From Bin80 sp965203305 (GTDB lineage: Bacteria; Bacteroidota; Rhodothermia; Rhodothermales; Bin80): a stretch of 64,000 bases of DNA. The stretch covers positions 3,720,001 to 3,784,000 of the forward strand of contig OZ241874.1 of NCBI GenBank assembly GCA_965203305.1, read 5' to 3'. Under the pieces are notes generated by a model that was not told the DNA's origin, made no database searches, and saw only the letters and a program-made list of their open reading frames with translations. The position numbers and the translations under genes were made by a program. Of this stretch, positions 20,079 to 28,430 are shown piece by piece. Numbering within the stretch: position 1 is the first letter of the stretch; the number at the start of each line of letters is the position of its first letter.

Positions 20079-20797
20079 TCTTCCGTGATGACCACGATGT
20101 CGTCAAAGTATACATCGGCCTCCGTATTCGTATTGTCACTGTCATTCCAGATTACAATGTAAAGCGGATCCCCTGCCGGCGGTTTTCCGAACAGCCGCAC
20201 ATAGTCCTGAAGCACATTTCGTTCCACTTCAATCCACTCCCCTGTGATCTCGGCAGCAGTAGAGACAACAAGCACATGGAGCTTCCCGTAGCGCGACTGC
20301 GTCTCCCTGGGCAATGTGCTGCTGTATGTATACTTTATTGTACACGGTCGCCCGAGCCAGTCATTGCATCCGAAGGCAACATACAGGGCAGCCCCTGTAT
20401 CATTCTGCTTCCTTTTATCTTCTCTTGCCCCGACGGGAAGCCTGTCTGCCCTCCATCGCCAGCGCAGGCGGGGGAAGTAATCCAGATCCCAGTCCAGCCC
20501 GTCTCCTCGCGGCAACGCAATCTGTACGGACTCCCCCTGTGTATATGCACGCAGAACCTTTCCGCTCTCCTCTGCCACAATGTTCACAAAATCGTTGGAT
20601 TTGGCATGATCCGGTGGCAGGGGACGCATGCTCTTTGATCTTCGGTCAGGAATTTTCCACAGGAAGGGAAGATCATCTGCATTGTACGCCTCAAAATCCT
20701 CAATCACCCGCAAATGCTGTGCTAGCGCATCCGGGACACAGGACCCTGAAAGAAGAAGGAAGGAGAGAAAACAGATCACTCGCATGCCTGTACTCAT
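20075..20797 (-). CDS. DUF3047 family exported protein
   Basis: A 240-aa protein with a signal sequence (MRVICFLSFLLLSGSCVPDALAQ); a cysteine at LSGSC could alternatively be a lipoprotein site. The mature part matches the DUF3047 pattern as I know it: IEDFEAYNADDLPFLWKI, LRAYTQGESVQIAL, LRWRWRADRLPVGA, GAALYVAFG and ADVYFDDIVVI. It is a probable periplasmic beta-sandwich. Both ends overlap neighbours by 4 bases (ATGA) inside a three-gene operon with a membrane protein and an MMPL transporter, suggesting a role in that export system. Biochemical function is unknown. Confidence 0.85.
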   Translation of the reverse strand: MSTGMRVICFLSFLLLSGSCVPDALAQHLRVIEDFEAYNADDLPFLWKIPDRRSKSMRPLPPDHAKSNDFVNIVAEESGKVLRAYTQGESVQIALPRGDGLDWDLDYFPRLRWRWRADRLPVGAREDKRKQNDTGAALYVAFGCNDWLGRPCTIKYTYSSTLPRETQSRYGKLHVLVVSTAAEITGEWIEVERNVLQDYVRLFGKPPAGDPLYIVIWNDSDNTNTEADVYFDDIVVITEE

Positions 20798-21771
20798 GAA
20801 GATGCAGATTCTGATGTCGCGTTCAGTGCGGATTTGGTCACTGATTTCGGGTCTTCCCCGTTCTCTGGCATGCGGACGGAAAGTGTTACGAAGAAGATCA
20901 GGTTGATCAGCCGGTTTACCAGTGCCACGGCACCAAACAGCGCAGCAATGTCGGCTTCGGACACCTCCATCGCTCCTGCCATGCCTACAGCTACGGCCAT
21001 GGTCAGCAAATCATGATTCGGAATGAATGGAATCCGGACAATAATCACAGAGATTGCAGCATACGTAAACCATACCTTCAATGGAACCTCTGGCATGGCC
21101 AGATGCCACAGACAAATCTCCAGCGTATGCCACAGAAGCAGACGCATGACATGAAGTCCGAAAATAATGCGTGTGACTTTCCATGACATGGAAAAAAGAT
21201 GACGACGCCACTTGAAAATGAGAACAATCAGGATCAGCGTGATCGCCACCCCACCAATTATGGCAATCATGTGTGTGTCTGGGATCAGATTCCGTATGTT
21301 GACCTTGCCCTCCAGCGCGAAAAACGGAAGAAGGAGTATGGCTATGGATGTTGAGGCAGCCGCAGAAACAATGTTCATGTCGCGAACACACTCCAGCAGA
21401 GACCGACTTGACTGGGCGACATGATCCTGTGCCCAGGAAAAGATGTACACCTCCCCCGAGTATCCCAGAACGTCCTTGTTCAGAATTCGCTTCTTGATAA
21501 ATGCACGAAACGCAGGGCCCGGCCGAAAATCCCACACGACCCGGTACGCCAGAAACTGACAGACCGGCAGCAGAAAGTACAGAAGCACCAGAAGGGCATA
21601 AAAACCGGGATTCCGGGGCAAACCCAAAAACACATCACGGAACTGTACCTCCCGCAACTGCCACACCAGAAACAGAATAATGCTGATCGTGAAAACTGCC
21701 CGTGCCACACGCAGGATACGCCTGCCCTGCTGCGTAGTCCTCAACTGAACCAGACGCTCGCGTATCCCCAT
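20794..21771 (-). CDS. Polytopic membrane protein, LPG-synthase/flippase-like
   Basis: A 325-aa protein with about eight hydrophobic helices. It has a short basic N-terminus, a helix at about 25-45 and further helices through the length. The charged loop FIKKRILNKDVLGYSGEVYIFSW and the RIPFIPNHDLLTMAVAVGMAGAM segment recall the LPG_synthase_TM/flippase-like family that moves or modifies lipids. It is the first gene of the ATGA-overlapped operon with DUF3047 and the MMPL transporter and diverges from the MaoC gene. I give the family only as a resemblance. Confidence 0.7.
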   Translation of the reverse strand: MGIRERLVQLRTTQQGRRILRVARAVFTISIILFLVWQLREVQFRDVFLGLPRNPGFYALLVLLYFLLPVCQFLAYRVVWDFRPGPAFRAFIKKRILNKDVLGYSGEVYIFSWAQDHVAQSSRSLLECVRDMNIVSAAASTSIAILLLPFFALEGKVNIRNLIPDTHMIAIIGGVAITLILIVLIFKWRRHLFSMSWKVTRIIFGLHVMRLLLWHTLEICLWHLAMPEVPLKVWFTYAAISVIIVRIPFIPNHDLLTMAVAVGMAGAMEVSEADIAALFGAVALVNRLINLIFFVTLSVRMPENGEDPKSVTKSALNATSESASS

Positions 21772-21860
21772 GAATCAGTATTTTGACCTTCTGGAGGCTT
21801 TGCGAGTATGAAGGGCCATTCCGTATCTTTGGTGATTCCGTACTGTCATTACATCCGTAG

Positions 21861-22289
21861 ATGAGCCAGCAAAACTCCGGTCATACCTTTGATTCCCTGA
21901 ACATAGGAGATACATTTGACTTCCATCGCTACCTCAGCGAGGATGATGTTCTGACATTTGCCCAGGTGACCGGAGATGACAATCCCCTTCATGTGGATTC
22001 CGAATATGCCAGACAAACCAGATTTGGAGACCGCATCGTCCATGGTGTACTGCTTCTGGGGCTCATTTCCAAGGTTCTTGGGCGCGACTTTCCCGGCCCC
22101 GGGAGTGTGGCTGTTTCCATTTCGTGCCGCTTTCTGCGTCCCGTACGCGTAAACTCGGAAGTGCGGGTTTCGGTCAAGATCACGGAAAAGTTCAAAAAAC
22201 GGCGTCATGTAAAGGCAGAGACAAATGTGTTCAACGATGCCAACAAAATGGTGCTGGCCGGAGAAGCAACCATCATTCCTCCATCGTAG
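21861..22289 (+). CDS. MaoC-like (R)-specific enoyl-CoA hydratase
   Basis: A single hot-dog-fold domain of 142 aa. The hydratase motif is intact: FAQVTGDDNPLHVDSEYA with the catalytic Asp and His, then IVHGVLLLGLISKVLG. The likely reaction is hydration of trans-2-enoyl-CoA to (R)-3-hydroxyacyl-CoA, as in PhaJ, feeding fatty-acid or hydroxyalkanoate metabolism. No PHA synthase is in the window. The gene is convergent with recF and the two coding ends overlap by 17 bases. Confidence 0.9.
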   Translation: MSQQNSGHTFDSLNIGDTFDFHRYLSEDDVLTFAQVTGDDNPLHVDSEYARQTRFGDRIVHGVLLLGLISKVLGRDFPGPGSVAVSISCRFLRPVRVNSEVRVSVKITEKFKKRRHVKAETNVFNDANKMVLAGEATIIPPS

Positions 22290-23418
22290 CTGCAACAACC
22301 TCTCCATCGTGAATCTGTACACACTGGTTGGGGGCTCCCCACTCCGCAATTCGGGGGCGCAACTGCTCAGAATCGGCAGCGGTCAGGAGGCTCTGCCCCG
22401 TAGAGGAGTCTCGCAGCCAGTCCAGAATGACCTCTGTCCGCCTCGGATCCAGGGAATCAAACACATCATCAAGAAGGAGAATGGGTTTTTCCTCCAGACG
22501 GGAATCCAGATACTGATACTGGGCCAGCTTTAGTGCGATGGCAAATGACCTGTGCTGGCCGGTGGAGGCAAATCGCCGAACTTCCTGTCCGTCCAGCTTG
22601 AAAACCAGTTCATCCCGATGCGGTCCTGTGGTAGTCCGTCCCAGTTCCATGTCACGACTGGTTGCATTCTCAAGAGCGGACAGAAGGGCGGCTTCTGCCT
22701 CTTCCGCCGAGACGTGGCTCTTTTTGGGAACGGATGCCTGGTACCGAATCACGGGCTCTTCAATGGCTTCTCCCAGTCGTTTCCATGCGCGTCTCAGTTC
22801 TTCGCCGAATTTCTCCAGAAAATCCGAACGACGGGCAATGATTCGCCCTCCAAAACGGGCCAGCACGGCATTCAGGGGGGCGACCATTCTCTCGTCTGCA
22901 GGGCGGCCCCGGTGAGTGGAAAGATATTCGTTCCGCTGCCGCAGAGCGCGCCGATATTCAATGAGATCTTCCAGGTGAGCAGGCCGGGCCTGGCTGAGCA
23001 TGCTGTTCAGGAATTTTCGCCGCTCTTCCGGTCCTCCATAGGTTAAACTCTGATCTCCCGGTGCAAAAACAACCACAGGAACAACCCCGACAATATCCGC
23101 CAGTCGTTCCAGAGGGGATCCGTTCTGAAACATTCGCTTCCCTTCGCGGGCAGCAAATGCGATCCGTATGGTCACCTCGCGCCGCAGTGTCCCCTCAAAT
23201 TTTCCTTCAATCTCAAAAAAATCTTTGCCCCGCTGAAGGACATAACGTTCCACATTGGTCAGAAAGCTCTTGGAAAGGCAGAGATAGTGAACCGCTTCCA
23301 GAATATTGGTTTTTCCCGCCCCGTTTGATCCGTACAGCAGGTTGATCCCCGGTGTCAGTGCCAGGGCAGAGCTGGCATGCGCCCGTGTGTTTCGCAGATG
23401 AAGTGAGCGCAGGATCAT
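22273..23418 (-). CDS. recF: DNA replication/repair protein RecF
   Basis: RecF is an SMC-like ATPase that loads RecA with RecO and RecR at gaps. Walker A is in INLLYGSNGAGKTNILEAVHYL. Other RecF features are CLSKSF, VVVFAPGDQSLTYGGPEERRKFLN, RTTTGPHRDEL, ASTGQHRSFAIALKLAQY (the ABC-type signature region) and Walker B PILLLDDVFDSLDPRR. I chose the ATG at 23418 (MILRSLHLRNTRAHASS), giving 381 aa; upstream codons in frame have no family similarity. It is divergent from murQ and convergent with the MaoC gene. Confidence 0.95.
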   Translation of the reverse strand: MILRSLHLRNTRAHASSALALTPGINLLYGSNGAGKTNILEAVHYLCLSKSFLTNVERYVLQRGKDFFEIEGKFEGTLRREVTIRIAFAAREGKRMFQNGSPLERLADIVGVVPVVVFAPGDQSLTYGGPEERRKFLNSMLSQARPAHLEDLIEYRRALRQRNEYLSTHRGRPADERMVAPLNAVLARFGGRIIARRSDFLEKFGEELRRAWKRLGEAIEEPVIRYQASVPKKSHVSAEEAEAALLSALENATSRDMELGRTTTGPHRDELVFKLDGQEVRRFASTGQHRSFAIALKLAQYQYLDSRLEEKPILLLDDVFDSLDPRRTEVILDWLRDSSTGQSLLTAADSEQLRPRIAEWGAPNQCVQIHDGEVVAATMEE

Positions 23419-23529
23419 GGAAGAGAGGAGAGGACAGCCCATGCGTACGCAAGGTTCCCGTATTCGTTCGCAAGGCGGTTCATTTGTGCAAGTAAAGCGT
23501 ATACCTGCGCTGTTCATTCATCACTGTCC

Positions 23530-24444
23530 ATGCCTGCGCCTCCACCACTGTTTACCGAGCTTCAGAATCTGGTCACGGAACAGCGGAATCCGAACTCACT
23601 GAACATTGATCACGCTTCGGTAGAAGAGATCCTCACAATTATCAATACGGAAGATCAACGGGTCCCTCATGCCGTGAAACAGGAGCTCCCATACATTGCA
23701 GAGGCTGTGGATATTGTGACAGACGCACTCCGTGGCGGCGGCCGTCTGTTTTATGTCGGAGCAGGAACCAGCGGACGACTCGGAATCCTGGATGCGTCGG
23801 AATGTCCGCCCACATTCGGATCTTCCCCCGAAGATATTCAGGGGATTATTGCCGGCGGGAAAGCAGCGGTTTTCCGTGCACAGGAAGGGGCGGAGGATAT
23901 CGCCTCGGACGGGGCAGATGCGCTTGTCAATGCTGGTGTATGTGCACAGGATGTAGTCTGCGGCATCGCGGCGAGCAGGCGCACCCCTTTTGTGGTTGGG
24001 GCTATTGCCAAAGCCCGTGAGATCGGATGCAAAACGCTGTTCGTTACCTGCAACCCCCGTTCTGCCTTTGATCTGGAGGTGAATGTGGCGATCTGTGTCG
24101 TGGTAGGGCCGGAAGTGATCATGGGATCCACACGCATGAAAAGCGGAACGGCCCAGAAGCTGGTGCTCAACATGATCACTACTGCCTCCATGATTCGGCT
24201 AGGCAAAGTGTACCAGAATATGATGGTGGACCTGCAAATGACTGCCGAAAAGCTGACCCAGCGATCCCGCCGAACCGTAATGACAGTTACCGGACTGGGG
24301 TATGACGAGGCAACCAGAGCACTGGAAGCCGCCGACGGACATGTCAAAACTGCACTGGTTATGATCCTTGGAGGGGTTTCAAAGCAGGAAGCCCTGACCC
24401 GGCTGGAACATTCCGGCGGATTTGTGCGTGGTGCACTGGAGTAG
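23530..24444 (+). CDS. murQ: N-acetylmuramic acid 6-phosphate etherase
   Basis: MurQ cleaves the lactyl ether of MurNAc-6-phosphate to GlcNAc-6-phosphate and D-lactate in cell-wall recycling. The protein has the SIS fold with hallmark motifs: the N-terminal TEQRNPNSLNIDHASVEEIL, then GRLFYVGAGTSGRLGILDASECPPTFG carrying the catalytic Glu, GIIAGG, and GPEVIMGSTRMKSGTAQKLVLNM. The 304-aa length is normal. The ATG at 23530 lies about 110 bases from the divergent recF start. No anhydro-MurNAc kinase is adjacent. Confidence 0.95.
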   Translation: MPAPPPLFTELQNLVTEQRNPNSLNIDHASVEEILTIINTEDQRVPHAVKQELPYIAEAVDIVTDALRGGGRLFYVGAGTSGRLGILDASECPPTFGSSPEDIQGIIAGGKAAVFRAQEGAEDIASDGADALVNAGVCAQDVVCGIAASRRTPFVVGAIAKAREIGCKTLFVTCNPRSAFDLEVNVAICVVVGPEVIMGSTRMKSGTAQKLVLNMITTASMIRLGKVYQNMMVDLQMTAEKLTQRSRRTVMTVTGLGYDEATRALEAADGHVKTALVMILGGVSKQEALTRLEHSGGFVRGALE

Positions 24445-24466
24445 CAGGGCCTGTTTGAATCGGAAG

Positions 24467-24482
24467 TGTTTCACATGAAACA
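24467..24482. other. parS-like site, one mismatch
   Basis: The 16-mer TGTTTCACATGAAACA lies in the 52-base gap between murQ and mfd. It differs at one central position from the parS consensus TGTTNCACGTGAAACA bound by ParB. The perfect palindrome 3.9 kb downstream (28396) supports a real ParB loading cluster. A lone near-match would be weak evidence. Confidence 0.7.
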
Positions 24483-24496
24483 TCTGACTGTGCGCT

Positions 24497-27400
24497 TTGG
24501 ATTTGCCTGAAATTTCGTTGCGAAAACTGTCCTCCGGCCTGTGCCAGGCCCCTTCCTTCCAGGCGTTTTATGCCTGGTGCAAAGAGACGCGGGGAACAAA
24601 AGAGTGCCTTCTGCAGGATACACCCGGCTCGCTGGTGGCGTTCCTGCTTCAGCGTGCCTGGGAGAGCGGCCGCTCTCTGGTCTGCGTTCTTCCGGATCTG
24701 GAGGATGCCCGCCTGCTGCATGGCGATCTGACAGAACTGGGACTTCCCAGCCTGCTCTATCCACCGTTCGGATCTTCCCCCTATGATGACGAACAGGTGG
24801 AAGACACAGTACCCATGGTTCGCCGGCATGACATTCTTCAGCAACTGGATGCCAGTGCGCAAGCTCTTGTCGTTACGGGACTGCAGGCTGTCCTGGAACG
24901 AATGCCTGCCCCGGAAAAAACGCTGGCAGAATCTGTTACGGTACGCACACAGGAGCGCATTTCGCCAGAAAAGCTCATTGACCTGCTTGCGAAAAAGGGA
25001 TTTGTTCGTGTCCCCTTTGTTCAGGAGGCAGGAGAACTGGCATGGCGGGGAGGAATTGTGGATGTATTTCCGTTTTCTGGCGGGCTTCCCCTGCGCCTTG
25101 AATTTTTTGGCAATGAACTGGAGTCCATCAGAGAATTTGATGCGGTGAGCCAGCGGTCCGTCAGCCGACTGGAAACGGCACGGCTGGTCCCTCAGCCAGC
25201 CCATGTCTCCCGAGAGATGCCCTGGATCTCCCTGCTGGAACACATTGCCGACGACTCTCTCCTGGTTCTTTTTGAAGAGCCCCGAATGAAAGAGAAGGCG
25301 CAATCCATATGGGAAGAAATTCAGGAGAAGTATGGTGCGAAGGTTCAGTCCGGGCATGAGTGTCCCTCTCCAGAGTCCAGATACCTTTCTCCCGAGATGC
25401 TTTCCCGCATGTGTTCATCAAGAGCGAGAGTGCATATGCACGCCTCGCTTTCTCGTCCCGTTGAGACCATTGAAGTGGGCGGCCGCCCCCAGCCCCCATT
25501 TGGCGGAGAAATGGATGTGGTCCGATCTGACCTGGCCGAACCCGGACGGCAGCACACATACATCATTTGTGACAGCCCGGGACAACAAAAACGTGTCAAG
25601 TCCCTGCTGGAAGAGGTCAGGGATACTGGCAGGGTGACGTTCCTCGTTGCCTCGCTCCACCGCGGATTTTCCCTGCCATCTACAGGTCTGGCAGTATATA
25701 CTGATCACGAAATCTTTGGGAGATACTTTCGACCACGGCGGACCCGAAAAATTGCCCGGACCGGTGGAATCCGCCTGCAGGAACTCCAGAACCTGAAACC
25801 CGGAGACTTTGTGGTGCACAAGGAATATGGAATTGGCAAGTTTGCAGGATTCAGAACGATCCAGGTCAAAGGACGTGACCAGGAATCGGTTCGGCTCATC
25901 TATGCCAATGACGATGTTCTGTTTGTCAATGTGAATGCGCTCCACAAGCTGAGCAAGTATGCCGGCAAGGACGGCCAGGTCCCTTCCCTTACCCGGCTGG
26001 GTACAGGACAGTGGGAACGCGCAAAGAGTCGGGCAAAGGGTCGCATCAAGGACATTGCACGAAGCCTGATCAGCCTCTATGCACAGCGCAAATCCTCCGA
26101 GGGACATGCGTTTGCACCGGATTCGGTCTGGCAGCAAGAGCTTGAGGCTTCCTTCCCGTGGCAGGATACCCCGGATCAATATGAAGCGGCGGAGGCGGTC
26201 AAGCGTGATATGGAATCTCCGGCTCCCATGGACCGGCTGGTGTGCGGAGATGTAGGTTTCGGAAAAACCGAGGTGGCGGTTCGCGCCGCGTTCAAGGCGG
26301 TTCAGGATGGCAGGCAGGTTGCCATCTTGGTGCCAACCACCGTACTGGCCCAGCAGCACTATCTCACCTTTCGCAAACGCCTGGAGCACTTCCCCGTGCG
26401 TGTTGAGATGATTTCCCGGCGTGTTACTGGTGCCGATGTTCGCAACCTGCTCTCCGAAGTGAAGCAGGGAAAGGTAGACATTCTGGTCGGTACACAGCGT
26501 CTGGTTTCCAGGGATGTTTCCTTCCAGAATCTGGGACTTCTGATTGTGGACGAGGAGCAGCGATTCGGGGTCAGGATCAAGGAGAAGCTGCGCAAATTGC
26601 GTGTCAATGTGGATACGCTGACTCTGACAGCTACCCCCATTCCCCGTACGCTGCAATTTTCGCTTATCGGTGCCCGAGATCTTTCCATCATCGGCACTCC
26701 TCCCCCGAACCGACAGCCCATTCATACCCAGATCCATTCTTCGGACTGGACCCTCATACGTGATGCCATCCTGCATGAGGTGAACCGGGGAGGACAGATT
26801 TTCTTTATTCACAATCGGATCGCCTCTATTGAAGACCTGCACACCCGTCTGCAGGACCTTGTGCCCGGGGTTCGCCTGCGCATCGGTCATGGACAGATGC
26901 CTCCCGCAGAACTGGAGCGAGTTATGACCGATTTTGTCAGTCACAAGTTTGACGTTCTGCTGTGTACTTCCATTGTAGAAAATGGACTTGACATTGCCAA
27001 TGCGAACACGATCATCATTGACCGGGCCCACCTGTTTGGCCTGGCCGAAATCCACCAGCTGCGCGGGCGAGTGGGACGCAGCGACCGCAAGGCGTTCTGT
27101 TACCTGCTGGTCCCCTCCATTCATGCCCTGAGCCGGGATGCCCGCCAGCGGTTGCAGGCTGTGGAACAGTTCAGCGACCTCGGGAGCGGATTCCATATTG
27201 CCATGCGAGACCTGGATATCCGGGGCGCAGGAAATATTCTTGGCGGGGAGCAGAGCGGATTTATTGCGGACCTTGGACTAGGTACGTATTACCAGATGCT
27301 GGATGAGGCTGTTCGCGAATTAAGAAAGGAAGAATTTTCCGAGATTTTCAAGGATGTTGAACTGCCCCGGACCGAGGATACCACGGTTGATCTTGAAGTG

Positions 27401-27880
27401 AACGCCTCTTTGCCCAAAGCCTATGTAACCAGTGATCTTGAACGCCTGTCGCTGTATCGCCGAATTGGGGAAGCTGCAGATCATCCTGCCCTGGACGAAC
27501 TGGAGGAGGAGCTTCACGACCGTTTTGGTCCACTCCCTGCACCGGCATGCCAGCTGTTCCTCGGAGCACGGATGCGGCTTCTGGCGCAGTCACTGCGACT
27601 GCCGCGAATCACATTTCGGAATCAGCGTCTGTTTCTGCGACTCCCGGACCATGATGCAGATCAGCAGTTCTATGCAGAACTGTTTGATCCATTCCTGCAG
27701 GCACTGGACGAATTTCCGCACTCGTATGTACTGAAGGAATCGAAGGCAGGAAAGATGCGTGCGATCGTGCAGGGGGTTCCGACCGTAGAGGCCGCGCATT
27801 CCCTTCTTTGCCAGCTACATGCTAGCCTGACTTTACCTGAACCGCAATGCGAATCGTTGCCGGAACCGGCAGAAGTGTGA
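24497..27880 (+). CDS. mfd: Transcription-repair coupling factor Mfd
   Basis: Mfd removes RNA polymerase stalled at lesions and recruits UvrA. The 1127-aa protein has the UvrB-like N-terminal module (LLYPPFGSSPYDDEQ, ERMPAPEKTLAESV, FVRVPFVQEAGELAWRGGIVDVFP), the polymerase-interacting CarD-like domain (LKPGDFVVHKEYGIGKFAGF, NVNALHKLSKY), and the SF2 translocase: GDVGFGKTEVA (about 585-595), DEEQRFG (about 683), TATPIPRTLQ, and QLRGRVGRSDRKAFCYLL. The start appears to be TTG at 24497; no in-frame ATG lies close by. Its 3' end overlaps the opposite rsmG coding end by 59 bases. Confidence 0.95.
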   Translation: MDLPEISLRKLSSGLCQAPSFQAFYAWCKETRGTKECLLQDTPGSLVAFLLQRAWESGRSLVCVLPDLEDARLLHGDLTELGLPSLLYPPFGSSPYDDEQVEDTVPMVRRHDILQQLDASAQALVVTGLQAVLERMPAPEKTLAESVTVRTQERISPEKLIDLLAKKGFVRVPFVQEAGELAWRGGIVDVFPFSGGLPLRLEFFGNELESIREFDAVSQRSVSRLETARLVPQPAHVSREMPWISLLEHIADDSLLVLFEEPRMKEKAQSIWEEIQEKYGAKVQSGHECPSPESRYLSPEMLSRMCSSRARVHMHASLSRPVETIEVGGRPQPPFGGEMDVVRSDLAEPGRQHTYIICDSPGQQKRVKSLLEEVRDTGRVTFLVASLHRGFSLPSTGLAVYTDHEIFGRYFRPRRTRKIARTGGIRLQELQNLKPGDFVVHKEYGIGKFAGFRTIQVKGRDQESVRLIYANDDVLFVNVNALHKLSKYAGKDGQVPSLTRLGTGQWERAKSRAKGRIKDIARSLISLYAQRKSSEGHAFAPDSVWQQELEASFPWQDTPDQYEAAEAVKRDMESPAPMDRLVCGDVGFGKTEVAVRAAFKAVQDGRQVAILVPTTVLAQQHYLTFRKRLEHFPVRVEMISRRVTGADVRNLLSEVKQGKVDILVGTQRLVSRDVSFQNLGLLIVDEEQRFGVRIKEKLRKLRVNVDTLTLTATPIPRTLQFSLIGARDLSIIGTPPPNRQPIHTQIHSSDWTLIRDAILHEVNRGGQIFFIHNRIASIEDLHTRLQDLVPGVRLRIGHGQMPPAELERVMTDFVSHKFDVLLCTSIVENGLDIANANTIIIDRAHLFGLAEIHQLRGRVGRSDRKAFCYLLVPSIHALSRDARQRLQAVEQFSDLGSGFHIAMRDLDIRGAGNILGGEQSGFIADLGLGTYYQMLDEAVRELRKEEFSEIFKDVELPRTEDTTVDLEVNASLPKAYVTSDLERLSLYRRIGEAADHPALDELEEELHDRFGPLPAPACQLFLGARMRLLAQSLRLPRITFRNQRLFLRLPDHDADQQFYAELFDPFLQALDEFPHSYVLKESKAGKMRAIVQGVPTVEAAHSLLCQLHASLTLPEPQCESLPEPAEV

Positions 27881-28412
27881 TTTTGACCATCGGATGGGCT
27901 GTTTCCAGTGCTTTCTGTTCTGCTCTCAGATCACCGCCTTTCAGGCAATAGAGTGCACCTTTCGGAGTGGCGACGCGCGTGTGCCACTCCCAGAGGGTGC
28001 ATAAGGGGGCTGTTCCCCTTGACACGCTGTACTGGATCGGGAACGAAAACTTTTCTGCCCGGCCATGCCAGGGGGAGAGATTCGGCAGATCCAGCTCTCT
28101 CTTGAACGCCCTGACAGCCAGAATCTTCTTCTGAACCGCATCTACAGCATGGATCTTTACCTCCGGGAACATGATGGCGAGAGGAATCGCGGGGAGTCCT
28201 CCTCCGGTACCCCAGTCTGCCAGCACGGATCCTGCCGGAAACTGGCACCTTGCAAGTGCCAGACACTCCTGAATATGCTCCATGAACCCTTCTGGTGTGG
28301 TGCGCCGTGAAAGCAGATTGACCTGCTGATTGTATTTCTGCAGCAGCTCGGCATATGTGCGAAGCTTTTTTCGCTGCCAGGGTTCTGTGTCAACATGTTT
28401 CACGTGAAACAT
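27822..28412 (-). CDS. rsmG: 16S rRNA (guanine-527-N7) methyltransferase
   Basis: RsmG methylates G527 of 16S rRNA with S-adenosylmethionine. The fold is recognisable by LLQKYNQQVNLLSRRT, the SAM loop VLADWGTGGGLPAIPLAIMFPEVKIHAVDAVQKKI, and the later GRAEKF. It ends in AVQVKSG, 196 aa. The first codons (MFHVKH) are encoded by a perfect parS palindrome, a known arrangement in this gene in several phyla. It is the last gene of the rpmH-rnpA-yidC-mnmE-mnmG-rsmG cluster, 18 bases after mnmG. parA and parB, often next, are absent; mfd lies convergent instead. Confidence 0.94.
   Translation of the reverse strand: MFHVKHVDTEPWQRKKLRTYAELLQKYNQQVNLLSRRTTPEGFMEHIQECLALARCQFPAGSVLADWGTGGGLPAIPLAIMFPEVKIHAVDAVQKKILAVRAFKRELDLPNLSPWHGRAEKFSFPIQYSVSRGTAPLCTLWEWHTRVATPKGALYCLKGGDLRAEQKALETAHPMVKITLLPVPATIRIAVQVKSG
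28396..28411. other. parS centromere site, perfect palindrome
   Basis: TGTTTCACGTGAAACA is an exact match to the bacterial chromosome-segregation consensus TGTTNCACGTGAAACA bound by ParB. It lies inside the start of rsmG. It marks an origin-proximal position, as parS sites cluster near oriC. Confidence 0.93.
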
Positions 28413-28430
28413 TGTATCCTCCTGGATATC

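Noticed and set aside
25418..27196. Long minus-strand open frame (592 aa) inside mfd
   Set aside because: It is antisense to clear Mfd motifs and its protein is Leu/His/Gln-rich without domains; a codon-bias shadow.
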